DNA from: Vitellaria paradoxa
Taxonomy: Eukaryota; Streptophyta; Magnoliopsida; Ericales; Sapotaceae
Direction of reading: 5' to 3'
NCBI GenBank assembly: GCA_019916065.1
Contig: CM034240.1
Coordinates: forward strand, 35,825,389-35,889,388
Length of the DNA stretch: 64,000 bases
Positions 11,714 through 23,335 of the stretch are shown piece after piece; position 1 is the first letter of the stretch, and each line of letters starts with the position of its first letter. The notes beneath the pieces are model-generated. The model did no database searches, had not been told where the DNA came from, and saw only the letters and a program-made list of their open reading frames with translations. Both the position numbers and the translations under genes were made by a program.

Positions 11714-12918
11714 CTAGTAACATGACCTCAATTCATTCCCCTGCTCAACTCTACTTGATCCACCCCTTGGAGGGCATTCTGACTTTCGATGTCTCGGTTG
11801 TTTACATTGGAAGCAAATAATTGAACTTTGTGTGGTCATCCCTGGTGTGGAATGAGTAGGAGGTGCATTGCTCTGCTGATATTGTGAATCTTCTCTTTGT
11901 CTCTTTTTATTTTTCTTATCTGGTGGAGGAGCTGAACTCTTACTATGCCTGTTTTCTTTTTGCTGCCTCATGTCATTTAAGTGTTTCTCTACTGTCATAA
12001 CTTGGGATGTCAACATTTTGTAGTCCTCCAAATGTAGAAGTACTACCCTACCCGTGATGGCTGGTCTCAAACCCCTCTCAAATCTTCAGCATTTGTTATA
12101 CTCTGTTGAAACCATCTCTGGTGCATACTTAGAAAGAGCAAAGAACTTACACTCATACTCTAAAACTGTCATTGTAACTTGAATCAAATTCATGAACTCA
12201 TATCTTTTTGCATCTCTCATTGGCAGCGGAAAGAATTGTTCCCTAAACATCTCCTTGAAGTTTTCCCAAGTTATTTTACTCACATCTTGAAAATCTTCTA
12301 TAGATGTCCACCAATCACCTGTCTTTCTAGTCAATTGAAATGCTATGGATGACACCTTTACCTGATCTTGAATAATCCCCATTGTATTAAATATCCTCTT
12401 GTATTGTGGTAGGAAACTCTCAACCGTATCTGGATCTGCCTTTCTATCAAACGTTGGTGGATTTATCCTTTTGAACGTAGTCAATGCTGAAATGGATTCA
12501 TCTTTCTGTACTCCTCCTACTATCTTCATCATTGCTATGGCCATATTCCGTATGAATTCTTCGGGGTTAACTGAACTACCTTGAGAAACATTGGCCACTC
12601 CAGCCTGATTATTAACAGCTTGTGGTGTATTAGCTACCCTCGCCTGCTCGCCTTCTGCCTGAGGCACGTCATCAACCTCCAATAAAACTCCCGTCCCAGG
12701 TGGGACCTTTACTTTCTACGGTGCATCAGCCATTCCTGGTGGTGCCTCTACTTCAATTCCTGCATGTGACTCTTGATCCCAAGCCACTTCAGGTTGCATG
12801 TGTACATTCTCAATTGTCGGGACTCCTTGTCTCTACCCTCGACTGTGACCGTGACCACAACCCTGACTGCAGCCCCGATCACAGCCCCTACTGCTAGCAT
12901 TAACAACCCGTGGAGGCA
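11714..12918 (-). pseudogene. Element C gag
   Basis: The minus-strand start at 12918 (MPPR followed by a Gly/Arg/Cys-rich leader) is typical of Tekay gag. The main open stretch 12682-12086 includes FDRKADPDTVESFL and DWWTSIEDF (retrotransposon gag domain) and ends at a stop (KC*). The next stretch, 12070-11714, carries the zinc knuckle CFQCKQPRHRKSEC (CX2CX4HX4C), which is intact. At least three stops interrupt the leader and the junction. Confidence 0.85.
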
Positions 12919-13068
12919 TCTTCTAAAAATGGAAAATAAAAAGAGAATAAGAAGCTAGTTATTATCAATTCACAATTCTGATTACCAATAACTCTCCTAA
13001 AATCCTATAAGACACGTAAGCATGTTATTACTTAGAAGTCTTAGTCCCCACCGTCCCTAAGTATTCTA

Positions 13069-13086
13069 ACCTAAGCTCTGATACCA
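13069..13086 (-). other. Primer-binding site of element C (initiator tRNA-Met type)
   Basis: Read on the minus strand, TGGTATCAGAGCTTAGGT begins 3 nt from the 5' LTR. The first 12 nt match the complement of plant initiator tRNA-Met perfectly. This fixes the element's orientation. Confidence 0.88.
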
Positions 13087-13089
13087 AAC

Positions 13090-14753
13090 TGTCACGCACC
13101 AAATTTTTCACAAACTCGGGAGCGTGAGCAAACAACCATAAATCACCAAACTATCAATTGAAAATAATTAGAGCCAAATATATTTAATAATAATGAATTA
13201 ATAATCTCCAAACTGAAATAAAAAAAATAAATCCATCTCTAGTCTCCAAGACCGAGAAATATATAATAATCAAAAGCCAATGAAGAGAAAAAAAATAAAA
13301 AAGAAATTGTGCAGTTTTCTTCCTAAAATAAAATTTACGAGCTACTCGAAATATCAATTCTGTCTAAGCGGTCCTATCACGACCCTTGTCTAGTGTAACA
13401 CTTACACCTGCATCTAAAGCTGTAGGGGCATGAGCACAATATACTAATGTATATTAAAATAATCAACTGGTGCTCGGAGAAAAATAAAAATTAAATAAAT
13501 CATGCACAGGTGTCCTAGCATAAATCTCTATCAAAAATATTTAAATTTAAATTTAAATATTTTGAACACAATATAAAGTAAAATAGTTATTTTAACAAAC
13601 TATATTATTAATTATTGGGTTAGGTACTGCTACTCGATTAACCTACACCTTAGCTATAGGATACCAAAAGATCAACTCATCAATGCTTCGTAGTTACTAG
13701 CCTACTGGACACGATAACCCAACCCCGCGCGGGTTCCTGGTCTTTCACCAGCTGGGCTTTTAGTACCAACTACTTAATCCGATACCTCTTAGAACCTAAA
13801 ACCAAAATTGTAAAAATTAATGAATAAATAATTATTTATTTATTCAAATCCAAATCATTGTTTAAAAATATTTATTTTCCTTATTCAAAGTTCTATAATA
13901 AAACACAAATTTTAAAAATTAAAATTTTTGTACCAATAAATTTTAATTCCTCAAAATCAAAATCAATTTATACATGCTTTTATACTGTACAAGACAGCCA
14001 CCATCACATAATTTATCATGTAACAATAAACCAAATAATCACAAAAATTCACAAAATTAAACCACACATAATTAATTTAATTTTTATTTCACTCCACCCC
14101 TACCTAAAATTAAATTTGAATTTGTTGCGAAAAGAGCACCCTATTTGCTTTCATAGCTCACTACCAGTCGTGACCCAAAAACGAACCCGTTGCCTTCTGC
14201 CAAAATCTGTCGCAAAGCTACCTTTCATCTCTTTCTCTCTTTTTTTTTTTTAAACTCTCTACCGAATTGTGGAGTCACTAGAAGTTTATATATATAGATA
14301 TATATCCATATATGGCTCTAATGAGAATCCAATTTGGATTCGAGATTTTTTTTTAACTTGGTTGCCAAAGTATTGATACATCTAGCTACCCTCAATAAGG
14401 ATCCAAATTGGATTCAAATTAAAACAAAATCCACTCCTTGAAATACTATATAAATATATTAATAATTATCTAGTTAAAAATTCAATTTGGATTGGGATTC
14501 TAATCCATGTATGCATATATACCAGCATAGCACACCGTTAATTAAGAAAATTTTAATAATTTTATTTAATTAAAATTAAGCCATATTTTATAATAAAGTA
14601 AATTATTTAAATATTCAAATAAAATTCTCATACCCATCGTGCATCCATGATAGAATAAATATTTAATTAATATCTCAACAAAATTTAAATTGACTAAATT
14701 CCAATTAAACATAAAAAAATCAAAGCAAAATTTAAAATTGTTGGGTCATTACA
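13090..14753 (-). repeat. 5' LTR of element C
   Basis: This 1664-bp LTR is collinear with the left copy. It lacks about 30 bp present at 6810-6840 of the left LTR and shows scattered substitutions. The TATATA patch is at 14283-14318. No gene is present. Confidence 0.92.
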
Positions 14754-14758
14754 TTTAA

Positions 14759-15181
14759 ATTGGTTAAATAGTGCACCTATTATGTCTATAGAGCAATCTA
14801 ACAAAACTATAGAGAATCTTGCCCTAACCTTAGTCAACCCTGAACCTTCCATTGTCAAGCCACCCAAGCTTGATAGGAAACCTCTTTCTAGTGAACTGAA
14901 ATATGCATTTTTAGGAAACAAAAAGTCATATCTAGTGGTCATATCTTCCCAGCTCACCAAGGACCAAGAAGAGAAACTAGTTGTGATGTTGAAGGGACAG
15001 AAGAAAGCTCTAGGTTGGACAATTGTAGACCTTCATAAGATTAGTCCACTCATTTGTACACACTCCATTTGCCTAGAAGAGGGGGCTAAACCGGTAAGAC
15101 AACCTCAGAAGAGGTTGAATCCTAACATTAAGGAGGTAGTCAAGGGTGAAGTCCTAAAGCTCCTAGATGTTGGGATCATAT
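14759..15181 (+). pseudogene. Element B reverse transcriptase, N-terminal part
   Basis: After element C the Athila polymerase frame resumes. The open stretch from 14782 contains the typical pre-RT and RT-start blocks (PLSSELKYAFLG, QEEKLVVMLK, ALGWTIVDL, then EEGAKPVRQPQKRLNP). It reaches the finger region just before the solo LTR D, which interrupts the codons at 15181. The last 5 bases, CATAT (15177-15181), are the duplicated target of D. Confidence 0.88.
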
Positions 15182-17062
15182 TGATTAGTATGCATTATTG
15201 TGAACTTTTATATTTATTGAGCATGCTAATTATGCAATTCTACTTGTTATTGGTGAGGTTTTTAGCTTAATTATCTTATTTCCATGCACTCTTGTTATTG
15301 GTGTGTTTCAAGTGATATAATTTGGTGTTTTAGCTTGAAATAACACTAAGAGTGCAGGTGAGGAGGAGCCAAAGCAAGCCGGAGTAAGGAAGTGCAAGAA
15401 CATACTTTGGTGTCTTTTGGGGCATTTTGTCGAACACTTGGCGGACATGGAGAAAACAGCTTGAAGACAAAAAGGCCGACATGTCCAATGACTTCTAAGA
15501 CTTCCTCAATGTCCCAAGTGCCATCCCAAGGAATAGAATCAGTTACCAAGGCTGCCAAGGAGAAGAAGACGGTCCAAAGTTCAAGATGGTTGAAGTGGTG
15601 TGCAGCTAAAGTTCTAGCTTGACACCCTGTCAGTATTTTGACTATATCTTTTCACTCACAATTTCGATTGACCTAATTTTTCATGGGTTGGAAATAAGAC
15701 TCGAACAGCTACAACTTTTGTGTTTTAGCCAAAGCCTAAATCAATCGTCTCTGAGGTCAAAATTGCGTTGGAAGTTGAGAACAGAAAGCTGTCAGAAGAA
15801 AAAGACGACTTCAAGCAGAATTTGGCGAATCAAGGTTCTGTGGTCCAGACCCCCACCCAAATGGTCCAGACCATATTGAGCTTGTTTGGCCAAAATTGTG
15901 GAGATGACTATTCTATGGTCCGGACTCCCTTCCAGACGATCTGGACCACAATAGCCGAGCATGCGCGGGATTAATTCTCACATTGTAAGGTTTCTTTGCA
16001 ACCTCTTTATAAACCCTATTGCACAGCCGAACCAAGAAGAGCCCTACTTTAATTTTTCACTTTTTTTTAGAGTTTTAGATATTTTTTGGGGTTTTTTAAT
16101 GTTCGTAGAATGGGTTGAAGACTTTTTGGAGTTTGCGTAGGCTTCGCTACAACAACAATCTTTCATTACAATGTTCTAAATTCGATTACATAGTACGTTT
16201 AGTTTCGCTTCTTTACTTAATAATATTGTTTCATTGTTTGATTCATTAAATCCATTAAACATGTATTCGTTGATTGATTTTGTTTCATTGAAAGTTATGT
16301 TAGCGTAAAACCCTAGTTCTTGATTCAACAAATCAAGGAAGGGTAGTTTATGACACATTATGGGATGTGCGTAGACCCTTCACATGGTTTGTGAAAACTC
16401 ATACGTAGGGATCTACTATTTTTAAACCTATTTTAACTTGTTTCGAAAACATTTGAAAATGAAAACCTTTAACCTATTCGCTGAAATCACTGGTATGGGT
16501 TTTCGATTATCATTGATTAATACTTTTGAACAAATTAAAAGTAGGATTTAAGTTCAATTCTGATTTCGTTTGTTTGAAAAGACTTTTGAAAACAAAAGTT
16601 TTTAACCATATTCGTTTGAAATCACTGGTACTAACTTTTGGATTTAAAATATTCTCAATATTTTTTAACAAACCCTTAATTCATATTTGACCCAATCATC
16701 CCATAGTGAAGTAGTGAACTACCTGGACTTGAAAGTTGAATCCAGAACCTCTTTAATATCATGTTTGTTATTTAATTTAATTTATGAGAGAATCAATTTG
16801 CTTTAAAATTTAATTTTATTACATTTTAATTTAATATCAAAATTCCTTCATTCCATCATTCTAAACCCAACCATTCTTAGACATCTTATAAATCTAAAAT
16901 TAGTTTAAATTAATTTAGGTTCACTTACTAACTAAGAGAACAAGTTTAGAGCTTTTAACAAAGCCCTCCTTGTGGATTCGACCTCGGACTCACCGAGTTT
17001 AAAACTACGACTGCCCTCTTACACTTGAGAGATAGAACCTACACATATTTTAGGGTCGGTCA
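15182..17062 (+). mobile_element. Element D: solo LTR, Athila/Tat-like
   Basis: This 1881-bp block starts TGATTAGTATGC and ends GGGTCGGTCA. It is flanked by the 5-bp duplication CATAT (15177-15181 and 17063-17067) and sits in the middle of B's RT. It has no gag-pol, so it is a solo LTR left by recombination. Near the 3' end it has GGATTCGACCTCGGACTCAC, a sequence found near the ends of Athila/Tat LTRs. The small open stretches inside are not credible genes. It also carries a cluster of GGTCCAGACC-like words (15840-15950). Confidence 0.88.
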
Positions 17063-17900
17063 CATATATCCCATTTCTAATTTTCAATGGGTGAGTCCTA
17101 CCCAGGTTGTCCCAAAGAAGTTTGGAGTTACGGTAGTTAAGAATAAGAGCAATGAACTTGTGCCTACTAGGATTCAGACATGGCGGCACATGTGTATTGA
17201 TTATACGAAGTTAAATGCCGTGACTAGGAAATATCATTTTCCCTTGCCTTTCATTGATCAAGTCTTAGAGAGGGTAGTAGGACAACCATTTTCTTACTTT
17301 TCTGATGGGTATTTTGGCTATAACCAAATCGAGATAGCCCTTGAGGATCAAGAAAAGACAACATTCATAAGCCCTTTTGGTACCTTTGCCTACTGGTATA
17401 TGCCTTTTGGTTTTTGTAATGCACCAGCCACATTTCAAAGGTGCATGATGAGTATTTTCAGTGATTTTGTGGAAAAGTTTCTCGAGGTATTAATGGATGA
17501 TTTTACTGTTTATGGGAGTAATTTTGAGGCATGTTTGGGGAATTTAGAAAAAGTGTTAGCTAGGTGTGACGAAAAGAACCTAGTTTTGAATTGGGAGAAA
17601 TGTCACTTTATGGTGAGGCAAGGTATTGTCCTAGGCCATATTATTTCTTCAAGGGGTATTGAAGTAGATAAGGCTAAGGTAGAAATTATCCAAAAGCTTC
17701 CGACTCCTAGATGTGTGAAAGATGTGAGATCATTTCTTAGGCATACGAGGTTCTATAGGAGGTTCATTACATCTTTTAGTGCTATATCCCAACCACTATG
17801 TAATCTCCTGGCACATGATGCACCTTTTGACTGGACCCCGGAGTGTCAGGTTGCACTTAAAAAGTTAAAGGGGTTACTCACCTCAGCTCCTATCATTTAG
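17063..17900 (+). pseudogene. Element B reverse transcriptase, C-terminal part
   Basis: From 17068 the frame gives YPISNFQWVSPTQVVPKKFG and the RT core: CIDYTKLNAVTRK, YFGYNQIEIALEDQEKTTF, MPFGFCNAPATFQ and the catalytic VLMDDFTVYG (both aspartates kept). The domain ends with the FYRRFI and PFDWTPEC blocks of the connection region. About 280 codons stay open up to the stop after 17898. This is the best preserved coding piece of element B. Confidence 0.92.
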
Positions 17901-18375
17901 GCACCTGATCAGTCATTGCCTTTTGAATTGATGTGTAATGCCAGTGATTGTGCCATTGGTGTAGTCTTAGGCCAAAGGAAAAATAAAAGACCTTATGTAC
18001 TATACTATGCTAGTAAGTCCCTTAGTGACTCCCAAAAGAATTATACCACAATCAGAAATAGTTATTGGCAGTGGTATATGCACTAGATTAATTTATGTCT
18101 TATTTGATTGGCTCACGTGTCATAGTCTACACAGATCATGCTGCCCTTAAATACCTTGTCACCAAACAAGACTCCAAGCTTAGATTGATCAGATGGATTT
18201 TATTGCTTCAGGAGTTTGATTTAGAAATTAAGGTTAAACGAGGGGTAGAAATGGTGGTAGTAGATCATCTTTCTAAACTTCCCCAACAGGATTTCACTGC
18301 TTATGATCCTCCCATTAATGAGACATTTCCAGATGAGGAGTTGCTTTGTATGTCTACTGTTGAGTCTTCCTAGGT
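17901..18375 (+). pseudogene. Element B RNase H
   Basis: Directly after the stop at 17898 comes CNASDCAIGVVLGQRKNK and YYASKSLSDSQKNYTT. A frameshift near 18060-18095 leads to a second open stretch with [18 protein letters not shown] and [15 protein letters not shown], ending near 18370. These are the standard Ty3/gypsy RNase H blocks. The first catalytic Asp lies in NASD and the last in the VVDHLSKLP segment. Confidence 0.87.
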
Positions 18376-19373
18376 TCCTTAGTATGCTGATATAGCAAAC
18401 TATTAAGCTTTAAATATGATACTCTCCCATTGGACTTTACAGGATAGGAAGATATTTTTTAGGAATGTGAAATTCTTTTTCTAGGATGAGCCTTATCTTT
18501 TTAAGTACTATCCGGATCAAGTCATTAGGATGTGTATTCCTGATAGAAAGTTTCAGAGTATGATGCGGCCATTCCCACTACAACAAATGACCATCTGGTA
18601 GTAATCAAGTTTTTAAAGGAAAATGTGTTTTCTTGATTTGGTATGCTAAGAGCAATGATTAGTGACAGAGGGACACATTTTTGCAATAAACCTATGGGTT
18701 TGTTGATGAAGAAATATGGGGTAGTTCACAATGTGGGAACAAACTATCATCCCCAAACTAGTGGTCAAGTTGAATTAGCTAATACGGAGATAAAGAGGAT
18801 AATTTAGAAAACTATGAACCCAAATAGGAAGGATTGGTCTTTGAGGTTAATAGATGCACTATGGGCATACAGAATAGCATATAAGACCATTTTGGGTATG
18901 TCTCCTTATAGGTTAGTTTCTGGAAAGGCTCGTCACTTGCCTGTGGAGATGGAGAACAAGACAAACTGGGCCATAAGACAATTCAATGAAAACATAGATG
19001 AGTCGGGCATTCAAAGGAAATTGTAGTTAAATGAATTGGAGGAAATTAGGCACGATGCTTATAAGAACTCAAAGGCCTCCAAGATCACTATGAAAAGGTT
19101 GCATGATTTGAAAATTTTACAAAAAAGTTACATGTAGGTTAGAAAGTTCTTTTGTATGATTCTAGGTTACACATTTTTCTTAGGAAGTTGAAGTCAAGAT
19201 GGGTTGGACCTTACATTATTAAGTCTATGAATGAATTTGGGGCATTTGAGATTGAAAACCCTGTGGATGGATAAGTTTTGCAAGTGAATGGCTATCGTTT
19301 GAAACCGTATCTTGAAAACTTTGTGGGCGAGGCAGGATCTTGGGAGTTGGAGGATCCACCTCCATTTGAATAA
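18376..19373 (+). pseudogene. Element B integrase with internal deletion
   Basis: After a PDRKFQSMM-like segment at 18540-18562 the sequence jumps to the middle of the catalytic core (NDHLVVIKFLKENVFS, then ISDRGTHFCNKP at 18661-18700 and NYHPQTSGQVELANTE). The HHCC zinc-binding segment and the first catalytic Asp block, about 90 residues in relatives, are missing, pointing to an internal deletion near 18565. The rest includes WAYRIAYKT and a degraded C-terminus to about 19373, with stops at 18806 and 19024. Confidence 0.82.
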
Positions 19374-21841
19374 GTGAAAATTTTGGACCATTGAATAAAG
19401 GTAGATTAGGAATAGTGTTTAGGTTTACATTTCTTTTTCTAATTTTTATTAAATTTATCATTCATGATTTGATTTCCTTTATTACTTTCCTAACAATCTC
19501 TGTGAGCTTTGATGATTTTAGATTGACAGTGCCATCCAAGTTGGGGGGGGAGCAAGGAAGGTGATTCAATTCATGTGATATCATTTGTGTGTATCTATTC
19601 AGGCATTTTTACAAGGATTTGATTGATTAAGGTAACTCATTTCCAACATTTACGATGATCTGATTGCATATTTCTATATTGAGGACAATGTTGAATTTAA
19701 GTTGGTGGAAGGCAACCATGCTCATGATTGTGATTTGTGTAATGGATTGATGATGCATAGAATGATTTACCCTAATTGTGAATGTTTGAAAAAAAAAATC
19801 GAAAAATTTGAAATTTTTTTAAAATTTTTGGAAATTTTGAAAAAACTTTTGATTAATTTTAGGAAATTTGAGTCTTTTTAGTTAAAGTTTTTAGTAAATA
19901 GTGATCTTAGAGAATCTTAGATTTGGTGACAATTCAATTCAAGTTTTATGAACTTTGTCAAGAGGAGGTAGGATACAGAGCTGAGCTGAAATGATATAGA
20001 ATTGTTGATATATTTTTTGTTGAACACATGTTTGAACAAGGTTAAAAAAAATCTTGTCTATTCGAAACCATGTTCAAACTAGTAGCTTATTTGAACCTTT
20101 GTTCGAACCACCCTCTCTCGATTCTTAGAAAATAGGATTTGTTTTGTCTTGTCACCAATTTAGGATTTGTAGTCCTTTTTACTTCTAGTCAGTTTTTTGT
20201 TTTGCTTTTGGGAATTTTTGACTTTTGTTGAACTTTTGAACTGTAATTGCTAATATGTTTTGTTGCCAAACACTAAATGTGAAACTTTTGTGGAAATTGA
20301 ACCCGGAATGGAATGGAATGAAGCATCTTTTAAGTTCATAACTTGATCCAAAGTATGTACATGATTGATTAATGTTCATTTTTGAGAATTCCTTGCAATT
20401 TATCCTTTGAGCATTGAATGTTAACATGGAATTCATAAGTGTGACACTTTTGAAGTTGTGTGGAATTGAACCATGAACTTTGGAATTGTGCGATATGAAT
20501 TCATGGTATATAAGTTTGACTCAAGAAATACATGCATTCATTCTCTAATGAGTGGAGACTAACCTTGTGAGATTTGAGCTTTTAGTTTTCTTTGTTGAGT
20601 GTTTGAAATAACTCTTATATGTTCTTCACAGCTATATTCTTTTAGTAGCTCCAAATACTTGTTTTGAATCTATAGCATGAGAAAAACATCAACTTGGATT
20701 ATGAACATTGGAATGGATGTGTAAACTGAAATGAACCCTTGGAAGTGAAGTAGGTCATCTTTGTATCTATTGAGCCTTATTGACATTTTTTTTCTTATTA
20801 AATTTCCCTTAAGAACCAAGTTGAGCCATGAATGCATGATTTTCTTGGAGCCTTAAACAATACCCTAACCCTTACAAGATATTAATAGCCTACCTAAGTG
20901 CCTTAGTAGTGCATAAGCTTAAAAGATGTAGAGTAAACCAAGGGTAGTGGGGGGTTTTTAAGGAAATGGAGGTTGATAAGAAGTAAGGAAAGGAAAAAGG
21001 ACAGTGATACAAGGATATGTGATTCATTTCAAGTACACAACAAAAAAAAAAAAGGAACAATTAGGGTTGTTCTTAAATGTTGATCCAAAAATGTAAAAAA
21101 AAAAATTAAAAATGTTGATTTTTGTGGAAAGTTCACATTGGAGGAAATGAAATTAAAAAAAAAAAAGAAAGAGAGAGAGAAAAAAATGGAGTGAGATTGA
21201 GAAGAAAGGGATAGAGTCTATGAAACTAAGGCACTTCTTTGAATATTCCTTCCCTTCTTTGGTCCCACATCTAACCCCCTACCCCCATTACAACCTAATA
21301 AAGACCTAACAGATCTAAGGTATCAAATGGGTTGAAATTGAAGTTCTTAATGTGAAATAGTTCAAGATTCTTGTTACTATGGATTATTCCTTTCATAGAG
21401 CTACGCCAAGTCGAATATTCATTGAATTTTATTGTTTTTGACTTAGGGTAGATTCTTACTAGAATTTGCTTTAACTCTTTATGAAAGAATCTTCTAAGAG
21501 TGTCTTACCCAATTCTCATCTTATTGAAGAGAGTATGCCTTGTGAGAATTGAAATCAAGACTTGAGAGAACTTATGTGCATGATTGAGTTGAATTTATGT
21601 TCTAATGAAGGATTATAAGCATGAGGAATAGATTTCATATTTCAAGACCATACAATGAATAGAGTGTTGCATTAATGGAAGTTCCATGTTAACTTTTGGT
21701 TGTTTTGAAGAGTTGAACTTGGAAATTCAAAAGAATTTACATTAAAATATCATGTGCAACTTTGAATTAGGTTGAATACTGAAAAGTGACTTCTTGTTAA
21801 GCTAATTTGCTAGGGCCTAGCAAATCTCAAGTTGGGGGGTG
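19374..21841 (+). other. Non-coding 3' region of element B with two PPT-like tracts
   Basis: I see no credible ORF in this 2.5-kb stretch, which in Athila relatives can hold an env-like gene. A purine tract AAGTTGGGGGGGGAG lies at 19538-19552. A second, AAGTTGGGGGGTG, ends at 21841 right against the 3' LTR and is the likely plus-strand primer site. Palindromic TTCGAACC words recur at 20040-20110. Several A-rich runs lie near 19790, 21040-21180. Confidence 0.75.
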
Positions 21842-23330
21842 TGATTGTACTATGAGAAGTACAATTATAAACCTTAAATTGTGGGTTGTTGGGCAGATTT
21901 ATATTTTAAAAAGATGAGAAAATGTGTTTAAATGCATTAATGAGAATTTCTTGTGAATTGCAGGTGTTTGGGATGAAAATAATAGAAATTAGATCATAAT
22001 AGAGGAAATCAGCAAAGTGGTTCCAACATTTGTTCGAACCACAGTCTGTTCGAACATTTGTTCTAACCACAAAAGGCACAACAGATGAAAAAACAGTAGA
22101 ATTGGATAAGTGTGGAGAAAAGTAGTTCGCCTTGTTCGAACCACGGGCTATTCGAACCATGGTTTGAACAATAGAAGCTAGTGCAGACAAAGATGTAAAG
22201 AAATTGACTAAGAAAAAGTTGCTCGAACCCTTACTCGAACCACATTTGGTTTGAACCTTTGTTCGATCAACAGAAGGGCAACAACACTTGGAGGCGATAA
22301 AATATTTCTAAGTATGGAAGTTTAACCAGCCCTTATTCTAACATTGCTTTGATCAATATAAGCCATACAAGGTCCAACTAGAGCAAAAATGACTAAGTCC
22401 TAGAAACTAGTTCAAACCTTTGTTTGAACCATCGACTTGTTCGAACCAACCTACGATGCAAGAATTTTGTAATTTAACTTTTAGTAAAGGGACAATTGAG
22501 TACTTCTGGTATTGTATTATATATAGACCAGTGAGGTCGTTTGGATGGGGAGACTTTACGTACATTTCAGTTTTAAGATTTCATTTTGTAGAGAGAGAGT
22601 TTTAAAGAGAAAAAGTGGATCAATCTTCATTTCATTGAATTCTTGTATCAAAATCTCTGTTTTATGAATAGCATTGTTTCATTTTCAAGTATTTTCTACT
22701 TTCATTATGTGTGAATAGATCTTATTCTTAGATTTAAGGCAAGTCTCATAGTTGATTTATATAAATTCCAAGGTAATGAGCTTAATGTTAAATTCTCATA
22801 TGCTTAACGATCAATCTTTAGTTTATTTGGATCTATTCTTGATTTTGGTTTGAGATTTCAAATTGAATTCTGAATTTGTATGGTTTATGGTTTTGGCTAC
22901 GAATTTTCACTTAGAATTATCATGCATCTCTATTGAATTTGTATGGTGATTACTAATTTTAGAATTCATATGTAAAATCTATAGATTATGCATATAACGT
23001 GTTTGAGCTTGTTTTGAGGTGTAGATTGACTAATTAATTCCTTGGAATTTTATGTAATCACTATGAGCTTGTTTTGGATCCAAGACTTTCTTTAATTTGC
23101 TTTGTAAAAAAAATTTTATTCAATCCACCATGTCTAAAAACCAATTTATTCTCAACCATTCATTGTGAGGCTAAATTTTGTCCACAATTTTTCAAAAAAT
23201 TGTTTGTTTATTGATTTTTGCTTAAGACTTTCTGCAGATAGAATCTAGTTCTTACCGATTTTTGTGCTTCAATAGACACCCTGTACTTGAGGTCGAGTCA
23301 ATATTAAATAACATTGGAATCGAGCAAGCA
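21842..23330 (+). repeat. 3' LTR of element B
   Basis: This 1489-bp LTR is collinear with 1853-3465 except for a deletion of about 120 bp near 23005 and smaller gaps. It ends GAGCAAGCA followed by CCCTT, the target duplication. The TTCGAACC cluster lies at 22015-22450. Confidence 0.93.
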
Positions 23331-23335
23331 CCCTT

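Larger units (their letters stand above)
6373..14753 (-). mobile_element. Element C: Tekay-type chromovirus (Ty3/gypsy), full-length but decayed
   Basis: LTRs 6373-8071 and 13090-14753 are flanked by a perfect 5-bp duplication TTTAA (6368-6372 and 14754-14758), within element B. On the minus strand the LTR starts TGTAATGACCC and ends GTGACA. An initiator-tRNA-Met primer site lies next to the right LTR and a purine-rich tract next to the left LTR. Gag, protease, RT, RNase H, integrase and a C-terminal chromodomain-like region follow in standard chromovirus order. The integrase tail and the WKHHGVEELT block point to the Tekay (Del) clade. Its total length of 8381 bp is normal for the clade. Confidence 0.93.
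1853..23330 (+). mobile_element. Element B: Athila-type Ty3/gypsy retrotransposon, interrupted by C and D
   Basis: The LTR pair 1853-3465 and 21842-23330 begins TGATTGTACTATG and ends GCAAGCA. A perfect 5-bp target duplication CCCTT sits at 1848-1852 and 23331-23335. The tRNA-Asp-like primer site, gag with a zinc knuckle, protease, RT, RNase H and integrase follow in the order and sequence style of Athila. Removing the nested C and D leaves about 11 kb, a normal Athila length. All genes carry stops or frameshifts. The long 3' part after integrase, where Athila relatives may carry an env-like gene, has no recognisable ORF. Confidence 0.93.

Noticed and set aside
19374..21841. Possible env-like gene of element B
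   Set aside because: No continuous frame or transmembrane pattern; the longest open stretch is antisense, about 83 codons and low quality.
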